In this document: positions 1 to 5,640 of the stretch, in pieces | Layout of the letters: each line of letters starts with the position of its first letter | How positions within the stretch are numbered: position 1 is the stretch's first letter | Assembly: GCA_937927795.1 (NCBI GenBank) | Contig: CALBSF010000142.1 | Location: forward strand, 1 to 5,678 | Source: an uncultured Rickettsiales bacterium | Lineage (GTDB): Bacteria > Pseudomonadota > Alphaproteobacteria > Rickettsiales > UBA1997 | DNA: 5,678 nt | Direction: 5' to 3' | The notes under the pieces: model-generated | What the model was told of the DNA's origin: nothing | The model's database searches: none | What the model saw: the letters and a program-made list of their open reading frames with translations, nothing else | Translations under genes and position numbers: made by a program

Positions 1-72
1 GCCGCGCTACGCTCGCAATGAAGAAGACTTGCAATCGGAAGTTTCGTCATTGCGAGCGTAGCGCGGCAATCC
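1..72. repeat. Head-to-head pair of GC-rich dispersed repeats (inverted repeat)
   Basis: Positions 1-21 and 47-67 are perfect reverse complements (21 bp), separated by a 25-nt spacer. The right arm belongs to a 30-bp unit at 43-72 that recurs in inverted orientation at 5611-5640 with one mismatch. The left arm is a second, oppositely oriented copy cut by the window edge. The unit is far richer in G+C than the surrounding genes, as expected of a mobile or dispersed palindromic element. It starts 18 bp beyond the lpdA stop, so lpdA transcripts could end in a strong hairpin here. No T-tract follows, so it is not a standard intrinsic terminator. Similar GC-rich repeats are known from Rickettsiales-type and other bacterial genomes; family membership is from memory. 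Confidence 0.85.
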
Positions 73-90
73 ATAATAGAGTAAAGTCAG

Positions 91-1515
91 TTAAAAATGA
101 ATCACCTTGCCATAAGCATCCAAAACCGCCTCGTGCATCATTTCTGACATTGTTGGATGAGCAAAAATTGTATGCATCAAATCTTCTTCGGTTAATTCTG
201 CTTGTTTTGCAATAACATAGCCTTGAATCATTTCGGTAACTTCAGCGCCAATTAAGTGAGCCCCAAGTAATTCACCAGTTTTTTCATCAAAAATAACTTT
301 GATTAAGCCATCGGTTTCGCCGGCAGCAATCGCCTTTCCATTAGCCATGTAAGGAAAACGACCGACTTTAATTTTTTTACCAAGCTCTTTTGCTTTCTTT
401 TCGGTTAATCCAACTGAAGCAATTTGAGGCATTGAATAAGTGCATCCTGGAATATTCTCTTTTTTAATTGGATGAATTTTTTTAGCATCATATTTATTCA
501 TTTTGCTAGCAATTTTTTCAGCCGCAATTACTCCTTCATGAGAGGCTTTATGTGCTAACCAAGGCGCGCCAGCAACGTCTCCAATGGCAAAAATATTTGC
601 ATCGGCAGTTTCTAAATAGCCATTAGTTTCAATGCGACCTTTATCTAATTTTACTTTAGTTTTTTCTAAGCCCATATTTTCAGTGTTGGCAATAATTCCA
701 ACTGCCATGATAACTTTTTCTGCTTCAATTTCTTGAGTTTTTCCATCAATTTCAATTGCCGCGGTAACGCTATTTTTGCCTTTTTTCAAAGATTTTAGTG
801 AAGCTGATGTGTGAATTTTTATTCCTTGTTTTTCAAAAGATTTACGAGCTAATTTTGAAATTTCTTCATCTTCAACTGGTAAAATATTTTCCATCATTTC
901 AATCAAAGTAACGTCGCAGCCCATATTTTTATAAAAAGAAGCGAATTCTGATCCGATTGCACCGCTTCCAACCACCAATAAAGATTTTGGCAAGGCTTTT
1001 GGAGTCATGGCTTCGCGATATGTCCAAATAAAATCGCTATCAGGCTCCATTCCAGGAATAATGCGGGCCCGGGCACCAGTTGCAACTATAAAATAAGAAG
1101 CTTCAATTTGAGCAATTTCTTGATTATCTTTGCTAACAGAAACTTTTTTAGCATCTAAAAATTTGGCGAATCCATCAATTATTTCGACTTTATTTTTCTT
1201 TAAAAGCCCAGCAATTCCAGTGCTTAGGCGCTTTGAAACATTTCTTGATCTTTCAATAATTTTAGCAAAATCAAAACTGGTTTTTTCTGCCGCAAAGCCA
1301 AAAGAATCAAGGTTGTGTAGTAAATGATTAACTTCGGCAGATTTTAATAAAGCTTTGGTTGGAATGCATCCCCAATTTAAACAAATTCCACCTAAATGAT
1401 TGGCTTCAACGATAACCACTTTTAGACCAAGCTGAGCCGCTCTAATTGCCGCCACATAGCCACCTGGACCAGCTCCAATAACACATAAATCAAATTTTTT
1501 TGTAGTATTTGTCAT
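91..1515 (-). CDS. lpdA: Dihydrolipoamide dehydrogenase (E3 component of 2-oxoacid dehydrogenase complexes)
   Basis: This FAD flavoprotein reoxidises the dihydrolipoyl groups of E2 with NAD+, serving pyruvate dehydrogenase and possibly the 2-oxoglutarate and glycine-cleavage complexes, in the cytosol. The 474 residues are full length for the family. Visible in order are the FAD-binding GAGPGG loop (14-19), the redox disulfide CLNWGC (Cys45 and Cys50), the ATGAR segment (146-150), the NAD-binding GSGAIG loop (183-188), the second FAD motif with GD at 312-313, and the C-terminal dimer interface with catalytic His453 and Glu458 in HPTMSE. The GGICLNWGCIPTKALL form suggests the pyruvate-dehydrogenase-type E3 of alphaproteobacteria (pdhD-like). 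The start is the ATG at 1513-1515; no strong Shine-Dalgarno is visible upstream. The gene is divergent from prfB with a promoter about 40-65 bp upstream. No E1 or E2 gene is in the window, so it is either monocistronic or the partners lie elsewhere. Confidence 0.97.
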   Translation of the reverse strand: MTNTTKKFDLCVIGAGPGGYVAAIRAAQLGLKVVIVEANHLGGICLNWGCIPTKALLKSAEVNHLLHNLDSFGFAAEKTSFDFAKIIERSRNVSKRLSTGIAGLLKKNKVEIIDGFAKFLDAKKVSVSKDNQEIAQIEASYFIVATGARARIIPGMEPDSDFIWTYREAMTPKALPKSLLVVGSGAIGSEFASFYKNMGCDVTLIEMMENILPVEDEEISKLARKSFEKQGIKIHTSASLKSLKKGKNSVTAAIEIDGKTQEIEAEKVIMAVGIIANTENMGLEKTKVKLDKGRIETNGYLETADANIFAIGDVAGAPWLAHKASHEGVIAAEKIASKMNKYDAKKIHPIKKENIPGCTYSMPQIASVGLTEKKAKELGKKIKVGRFPYMANGKAIAAGETDGLIKVIFDEKTGELLGAHLIGAEVTEMIQGYVIAKQAELTEEDLMHTIFAHPTMSEMMHEAVLDAYGKVIHF

Positions 1516-1530
1516 AAAAATAAGTGAAAA

Positions 1531-1559
1531 TTATCCAAAGTTAGGCTTGCAACTATAGT
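1531..1559 (+). promoter_or_regulatory. Possible weak promoter for prfB sharing the lpdA -10 palindrome
   Basis: The 8-bp palindrome ACTATAGT (1552-1559) gives a TATAGT -10 hexamer on the plus strand too (1554-1559), with a poor -35 (TTATCC, 1531-1536) at 17-nt spacing. Transcription from it would start near 1566, some 30 nt before the prfB ATG. An alternative is TTGCAA (1547-1552) with TAAAAA (1569-1574) at 16-nt spacing. Neither is strong; the gene needs a plus-strand promoter in this gap, but which one is used is uncertain. Confidence 0.25.
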
Positions 1560-1580
1560 CTTATTTTTTAAAAACATCAA
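1552..1580 (-). promoter_or_regulatory. Sigma70-like promoter for lpdA
   Basis: On the minus strand there is TTGATG (-35, 1575-1580, 4/6 match), a 17-nt spacer, and TATAGT (-10, 1552-1557, 5/6 match). Transcription would begin near 1545, giving a leader of about 30 nt before the lpdA ATG. The spacer contains a T5/A6 stretch. The element is in the only place a lpdA promoter could be, between two divergent genes. It was found by eye, not by a scored scan. Confidence 0.6.
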
Positions 1581-1595
1581 TAGTTTTAGTTTTAA

Positions 1596-2700
1596 ATGAC
1601 CACAGAAATAAACGATTTAATCAGTCAAATCAGCTCTTCGCTCGTTTTGATTAAGGGGTGTCTTTGAGCCGGATAAGTTGCAGAAAAGATTTGATGAGCT
1701 AAATGAAAAGGCACAAGATCCAGCTTTGTGGAATAATAAAGTTGAAGCGCAAAAAGTTTTAAAAGAAAAATCAGTTATTGAAGAAAAATTAAATCATTTT
1801 TTAAAAATAGAAAATGATCTAAAAGATAATGTTGAATATCTTGAATTGGTAAGGCTGGAAGGCGATGCGCAGCTTTTAGATGATGTGGAAAAAAATTTAA
1901 TTTCTCTGAAAAAAGATTCCGATAGTTTTGAAGTTGAAAGTTTATTTGCTGATGAAAACGATGTTAATAATTGCTTTTTAGACATCAATGCTGGAGCGGG
2001 CGGAACCGATTCTTGTGATTTTGCTTTGATGCTGCTTAGAATGTATGAAAGATTTGCAAATATCAAAAAATTTAAAGTTGAAATTATCAGTATTCTAGAT
2101 GGAGAAGAGGCGGGGCTGCGCAGTGCAACCTTAAAAATTTCTGGTCGATTTGCTTTTGGATGGTTTAAAACCGAAATAGGGGTTCATCGTTTGGTAAGAA
2201 TTTCTCCTTTTAATGCTAATGGAAAAAGACAGACCAGTTTTGCCTCGGTGTGGGTTTATCCAGAAGTTGATGATGAAATAGAAATTGTAATTGAAGAAAA
2301 AGATTTAAGAATTGATACTTTTAGAGCTAGCGGCGCCGGTGGTCAGCATGTTAATAAAACAGATTCAGCAGTTAGAATGACGCATCTTCCAACCAATATC
2401 GTTGTGCAATGTCAAACTGATCGCTCGCAGCTTAGAAATAGGGTAGAGTGCATGAAGATGCTTAAATCAAGGCTTTATGAGAAAGAAATGCAAAAGAAAA
2501 AAGATGCACTAGATGTTAGTGAGGCTTCAAAAACTGATAATAGCTGGGGTCATCAAATTCGCTCTTACGTGATGCAGCCTTATCAGTTGGTGAAAGATTT
2601 AAGAACGGGATTTGAAACCGGAAATATTCAAAGTGTTTTGGATGGTGAGATAGAAGGATTTATCAAAGCAACATTAACATTTAAAAATACTAATGTATGA
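1596..2700 (+). CDS. prfB: Peptide chain release factor 2 (RF2), expressed by programmed +1 frameshift
   Basis: RF2 recognises UAA and UGA in the ribosomal A site and triggers hydrolysis of the finished peptide. Translation starts at ATG 1596-1598, which directly follows an in-frame TAA (1593-1595). It runs 23 codons to an in-frame TGA (1665-1667), then continues in the +1 frame from GAG at 1666 to the TGA at 2698-2700. The coding sequence is therefore 1596-1664 joined to 1666-2700, giving 367 aa; E. coli RF2 has 365. In the joined protein the stop-codon-reading tripeptide SPF is at about 203-205 and the catalytic GGQ at about 248-250, within SGAGGQHVN. The residue equivalent to E. coli 246 is Ala (RASGAGGQ). 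The N-terminal helical region (to about residue 115) is followed by the domain containing NAGAGGTDSCDFA. A gene model starting at TTG 1678 would lose the true N-terminus. The stop overlaps the start of the next small gene by ATGA. Confidence 0.96.
1653..1667 (+). promoter_or_regulatory. RF2 programmed +1 frameshift site
   Basis: The zero-frame codons read AAG GGG TGT CTT TGA. This matches the E. coli prfB site (AGG GGG TAT CTT TGA) in layout: an internal Shine-Dalgarno-like AAGGGG, a three-base spacer, the slippery CTT and the in-frame UGA that RF2 itself reads. When RF2 is scarce, the ribosome pauses at UGA and slips from CUU to UUU, making more RF2, which is the known autoregulatory loop. 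Differences from E. coli are TGT for TAT (Cys for Tyr) and G rather than C after the stop. The joint reads KGCL-EPD, like the GYL-DYD of E. coli. Confidence 0.95.
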
Positions 2701-2906
2701 AAAAATTAATAATTTTATTTTTTATTTTTTTTACTAATAATGCTTTTGCGCAATCAGATGAAGAGTTTTTGTGTGGCGCTAGCAGGGCTTGCAAGAAGGT
2801 TTGTGATTCAAAAAGAAATGCAACTTATAGCGATTTAAATCCAGATGATCAAAAGCTAATGATGAAATGTATTGATGATTTAAATAAGAAAATCCAAAAT
2901 AACTAA
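2697..2906 (+). CDS. Small exported protein with four cysteines, function unknown
   Basis: I do not recognise this 69-aa protein. It begins with a clear Sec signal peptide: Lys2-Lys3, a hydrophobic core LIILFFIFF (4-12), and an AFA cleavage site giving a mature N-terminus near Gln19. The mature part is about 51 residues, hydrophilic, with cysteines at 26, 32, 36 and 58 (pattern CX5CX3CX21C) and a Lys/Asp-rich C-terminal half. In the periplasm these could form two disulfides or bind a metal; that is inference. The ATG at 2697 overlaps the prfB TGA (ATGA), and no Shine-Dalgarno is visible, so translation is probably coupled to prfB. The signal peptide and the tight overlap argue that it is real. 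It does not resemble the DUF2282 (HvfA/BufA) precursors I know. Confidence 0.7.
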   Translation: MKKLIILFFIFFTNNAFAQSDEEFLCGASRACKKVCDSKRNATYSDLNPDDQKLMMKCIDDLNKKIQNN

Positions 2907-2973
2907 TCCATCAGTTTTTACCATTCTTGACTGAAAATCTAATGAGCTTAGGTTTTGAAGTTAAACTCATGAG

Positions 2974-2998
2974 ATCCTCGATGCTTCGCATCAAGGAT
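2974..2998. repeat. Short palindromic repeat or hairpin between convergent genes
   Basis: ATCCTCGATG (2974-2983) pairs with CATCAAGGAT (2989-2998) around the loop CTTCG. There is a single C/A mismatch, and C2984-G2988 can close the stem further. It is followed by GACG, as is the 5611-5640 repeat. GC-rich hairpins with a CTTCG centre and a GATGACG tail are a common dispersed type in Rickettsiales-like genomes (from memory). It lies in the 159-bp gap between a plus-strand and a minus-strand operon, so it could stall transcription from either side. Neither side has a T-tract, which argues against a standard intrinsic terminator. The rest of this gap shows only A/T-rich sequence and small palindromes (ATGATCAT at 3044-3051, TAACGTTA at 3061-3068). 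Confidence 0.65.
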
Positions 2999-3019
2999 GA
3001 CGCAAAAAGAAGGTAATCC

Positions 3020-3037
3020 AAAAAAACGCGAGGTTTT
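3020..3037 (-). terminator. Weak intrinsic-terminator-like structure after the ABC exporter gene
   Basis: Read on the minus strand, AAAAC (3037-3033) pairs with GTTTT (3027-3023) around CTCGC, and the T run continues to 3020 (seven T in all). It lies about 30-45 bp beyond the exporter stop, where an end signal for the minus-strand operon is expected. The stem is short and mostly A-T, and its 3' arm overlaps the T-tract, so it would be weak. Confidence 0.3.
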
Positions 3038-3065
3038 GTGATGATGATCATTAAAGATACTAACG

Positions 3066-4814
3066 TTAACTAAAATTTAGCCCTTCAATCTCATACATTT
3101 TTTTGTAATAAACGCTGCTTATCATTAACTCTCGATGGCTTCCTTGCTCAACAATAGAGCCATCTTTAATAAAAATTATTTTATCACAATTAATTATTGA
3201 AGAAAGTTTGTGAGCGATAATTATTGCGGTTTTTTTATTATCCAAATCAAATATTGCCTGATTAATAAATTGTTCATTTTCATTGTCTAAGGCAGAGGTT
3301 GCTTCATCAAATAATAAGATTGGGGAATCTTTGATTAAGGCTCTTACAAAGGCGATTCTTTGTCTTTGTCCACCAGAGAGTTTGATGCCTTTTTGTCCAA
3401 CAAAAGTATCTAATTTTTCAGGTAATTCGTTGATAAAATTTAAAAGCGGGCTTGCGTTAATTAGTTTTTCTACTTCACTTCTGCTGATGGCGCTGTTGGC
3501 ATAAGCGATATTTTCAAAAATCGTTCCTGAAAAAATAAAACAATCTTGTGAAATATAAGAAAAATTTTTGCGCAGATCTGCAAATGATAATGATTTTATG
3601 TTGTAATCATTTAGAGAAATTACTCCCAAATTAGTATCATAAAAACGCAGCAAAAGCTGTAAAATAGTGCTTTTGCCAGAGCCGCTTGATCCGACTATGG
3701 CAATTTTTTCTTGAGGTTTTATTTCTAGATTAAAATTTTCTAAAATCGCAAAATCTTTTCTTGAAGGATAAGAAAAATTTACATTTTTAAATTTTATAGT
3801 TATGTCGTTAGATTTTTCAAAAGCTAATGGATTAGTGATTTCCTTGACGGGAGATTCAATTTCTAAGAGCTCAAAAATCCTTTGACAAGATGAAGATGCG
3901 CTTTGCAATTGTCCGGCAATTTGGCTTAGTGCAACTAGAGATGTTGCTGAAATTACGGCGTAAAAAATAAAAGAAGAAAGTTCTCCTGAAGTAATTTTTC
4001 CATTTAAAACATCAAGGCCACCAACCCACAAAACAACTGCAATTCCGCCAAATGCAAGGCTAATTACCAGTGCAATCATTAAGGCTTTTACATTGATTTT
4101 TGATAATGCAATTCTTAGAGAGTCATCAACGAAATTGGCAAAATTTTTTGTTTCTTTTTTTTCGCACAAATAAGATTGAATTGTTCTAATGCCACTAATA
4201 CTTTCTTCTATGTGAGAGCCAATTGAGGATACGGAAGTTTGCAGTTCGTCAGATAATTTTTTTATTTTTTTACCAATTATTATGATTGGAGCAATTGCAA
4301 GCAAGATCAGTAAAATAGCGATTAAACTGAGTTTTGTGCTGGTTATAAATAGAAAAAAAATTCCACCTAAAAATAGCAAAATATTTCTAATCAAAAATGA
4401 AATCGTGTTGCTTATGATGTTGTATAATATTGCGGTATCTACGGTTAATCTAGAAATTACATCGCCGGTTTTGGTTAATTCAAAAAATTCTGCCGAAACT
4501 TTTATAATATGTTCATAAATTTTTTTTCTTAAATTGGCAATAACTTTTTCAGATACTTGATTGATAAGGCTAGAGCGGTAATAGCCGGCGATTGCCATAA
4601 TTAAAACGGCGGCGATAAAAACTAAAAAACCCAAATTTAAAGAGTTATGATTTTTTTCAACAAAGCCAAAATCAATTAGATATTTAATTGCCTTACCAAA
4701 AAATAAGACCATTAATGCAGTTACTAAAAGTGATAATAATGCAAAAAAAACTTCTTTTTTATAGGGTTTAAAAAATGGCAATAAGCCTAATAAGCCCTTG
4801 AGTTTACTGTTCAT
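3066..4814 (-). CDS. ABC exporter half-transporter, MsbA/ABCB type (fused membrane and ATPase domains)
   Basis: This inner-membrane ATP-driven exporter should work as a homodimer; the substrate cannot be read from sequence, with lipid A/lipid flipping, drugs or peptides possible. The 582 residues are full length for the family. The N-terminal part has about six membrane segments (roughly 22-40, 60-78, 136-158, 163-181, 245-266, 280-300). The ATPase domain then shows the A-loop Tyr349 (FSYP), Walker A GSSGSGKST (375-383, Lys381), Q-loop Gln423, signature LSGGQ (479-483), Walker B ILLFDE (499-504, with catalytic Glu504), D-loop SALD (507-510) and switch His535. All catalytic residues are intact. 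The X-loop reads TFVGQKG (470-476), with Gln where Glu is usual. No N-terminal C39 peptidase is present, so it is not a typical peptidase-containing bacteriocin exporter. Its ATG overlaps the upstream HvfC-like stop by 4 nt (4811-4814), indicating coupled translation. Confidence 0.93.
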   Translation of the reverse strand: MNSKLKGLLGLLPFFKPYKKEVFFALLSLLVTALMVLFFGKAIKYLIDFGFVEKNHNSLNLGFLVFIAAVLIMAIAGYYRSSLINQVSEKVIANLRKKIYEHIIKVSAEFFELTKTGDVISRLTVDTAILYNIISNTISFLIRNILLFLGGIFFLFITSTKLSLIAILLILLAIAPIIIIGKKIKKLSDELQTSVSSIGSHIEESISGIRTIQSYLCEKKETKNFANFVDDSLRIALSKINVKALMIALVISLAFGGIAVVLWVGGLDVLNGKITSGELSSFIFYAVISATSLVALSQIAGQLQSASSSCQRIFELLEIESPVKEITNPLAFEKSNDITIKFKNVNFSYPSRKDFAILENFNLEIKPQEKIAIVGSSGSGKSTILQLLLRFYDTNLGVISLNDYNIKSLSFADLRKNFSYISQDCFIFSGTIFENIAYANSAISRSEVEKLINASPLLNFINELPEKLDTFVGQKGIKLSGGQRQRIAFVRALIKDSPILLFDEATSALDNENEQFINQAIFDLDNKKTAIIIAHKLSSIINCDKIIFIKDGSIVEQGSHRELMISSVYYKKMYEIEGLNFS

Positions 4815-5545
4815 TTATGAAAATTACAAATAACTTTATTATTGATAAATTTATTTAGCATTGCGCCAATATCAATTTCTTTTTTTGTTAAATTTACGAT
4901 TTTTTTATAGGTTTGAAAAAGATTTTTTTTCTTAGATAAATTTTCTAAGAAAGTAAATTCTATCAAGTCTAAATTCTTTACTTCGCAGGCTCCGCAAGCT
5001 CTTTCAATCAAAACAAATTCAGATTTTTTACTTAAAATTTTTTTCTTTTTTGTAAAAATTGTAAAAATTGGAAATTCTGATTTTAATAAAAAACAAGAAG
5101 GATGAAGATCGAAAGTTAGTTTAAAAAAATCTTCAGGATTGATTTTTTGAAATTTATTTATATCAAAGTCTTTGGCATTGTTAGAATAATAACTGTTGTG
5201 AAATAACAGCTCAAGCCTCGATAGATCATATAAAAAAGCAGGCTTCAATGTTTTTAATAACTTGGGAAAATTATCGCCATAATCGTCTAAGTTACCACTT
5301 TTTGCAGGATATTTTTTTTGATAATTTTCTACTAAATTTTTAAATTTTTTTGGACCAATTATTTTTTTACTTACTTCAAAAATAGATTCTAAAACTGAAG
5401 AGAAATTACCAAAAATATTATTACGATAAATATTTAAGCGCGCTAGAGCCTCTTGATTTGAATAGGGTAAAAAATTTATTATTGTGGTTTTTTTGCGATC
5501 AAAAATATGATTAGAAAAACTATCTTGAATTTTTTTTAGTGACAT
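4811..5545 (-). CDS. HvfC/BufC-family protein (formerly DUF2063), putative peptide-modification partner
   Basis: I assign this 244-aa soluble protein to the HvfC/BufC (DUF2063) family from its N-terminal motifs: RLNIYRNN (36-43), the YP..SGNLDDYG..FP block (79-94), YDLSRLE with the following His116 and Tyr119 (106-119), and LHPS (147-150) followed by a FPIFTIF segment. Family members were first annotated as putative DNA-binding domains. In recent work they are partners of DUF692/MNIO iron enzymes (HvfB/BufB) that modify cysteine-rich secreted peptides. Here no DUF692 gene is adjacent downstream, and about 40 bp of non-coding sequence precedes the ATG (5543-5545). The gene instead overlaps an ABC exporter by ATGA. 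The C-terminal half is divergent, Lys-rich, and holds a CGAC (CxxC, Cys184/Cys187). An A8 run lies at codons 3-6. No in-frame alternative start is seen just upstream and no clear Shine-Dalgarno. Confidence 0.85.
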   Translation of the reverse strand: MSLKKIQDSFSNHIFDRKKTTIINFLPYSNQEALARLNIYRNNIFGNFSSVLESIFEVSKKIIGPKKFKNLVENYQKKYPAKSGNLDDYGDNFPKLLKTLKPAFLYDLSRLELLFHNSYYSNNAKDFDINKFQKINPEDFFKLTFDLHPSCFLLKSEFPIFTIFTKKKKILSKKSEFVLIERACGACEVKNLDLIEFTFLENLSKKKNLFQTYKKIVNLTKKEIDIGAMLNKFINNKVICNFHK

Positions 5546-5597
5546 TTGGTAATTATTTTTGTGATTGTCGTGCTTTTTACAAGCTTAAGCGCGATAT

Positions 5598-5603
5598 CTT
5601 ATA
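5598..5603 (-). promoter_or_regulatory. Possible -10 element for the HvfC-exporter operon
   Basis: TATAAG on the minus strand (5/6 match to TATAAT) lies about 53 nt before the ATG, directly between the 30-bp repeat and the gene. There is no convincing -35 at 16-18 nt, because that position falls inside the GC-rich repeat. If used, the promoter abuts the repeat, which may therefore have set the upstream boundary of the operon. Confidence 0.25.
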
Positions 5604-5610
5604 TTTTTCT

Positions 5611-5640
5611 GGATTGCCGCGCTTCGCTCGCAATGACGAA
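5611..5640 (+). repeat. Third copy of the 30-bp GC-rich dispersed repeat
   Basis: It begins GGATTGCCGCGC and ends CAATGACGAA. It is the reverse complement of 43-72 with one mismatch (CTTCGC here, CTACGC there). The core CGC-TT-CG-CTCGC is itself partly self-complementary. It lies about 65 bp upstream of the HvfC-like gene. The copy at 1-20 has the same orientation as this one, and the copy at 43-72 is inverted. The remaining 38 bp to the window end (5641-5678) show nothing I can name. Confidence 0.85.

Noticed and set aside
1..72. CRISPR array or tRNA-like structure at the left edge
   Set aside because: Only two copies, in opposite orientation, with no regular spacers; no cloverleaf or anticodon arm can be drawn.
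18..215. 65-aa plus-strand open frame at the left edge
   Set aside because: It runs through the GC-rich repeat and then antisense to the lpdA 3' end; its recognisable part (RHCERSAAI) is just the translated repeat. No independent evidence of a gene.
1130..1327. Plus-strand open frame inside lpdA
   Set aside because: Antisense shadow of a well-supported full-length enzyme.
1794..2066. 90-aa minus-strand open frame inside prfB
   Set aside because: Ser/Lys-rich shadow of the real prfB frame, with no motif, no promoter and no family resemblance.
1678..2700. prfB as a simple 340-aa gene starting at TTG 1678
   Set aside because: It would lack the RF2 N-terminus; the upstream 23 codons, in-frame TGA and slippery CTT show that the true start is ATG 1596 with a frameshift.
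2697..2906. Small Cys protein as a bufferin/HvfA (DUF2282) precursor for the HvfC-like protein
   Set aside because: Cysteine spacing and sequence do not match the DUF2282 pattern I know, and it lies in the opposite-strand prfB operon; kept only as a speculative lead.
2911..2934. TCAGT...ACTGA inverted repeat after the small exported gene as a terminator
   Set aside because: Only a 5-bp A/T-rich stem with a 14-nt loop and no T-tract after it; too weak to call.
3283..4518. Plus-strand open frames (3283-3504 and 4282-4518) inside the exporter gene
   Set aside because: Antisense shadows of the ATPase and membrane domains; no independent coding signals.
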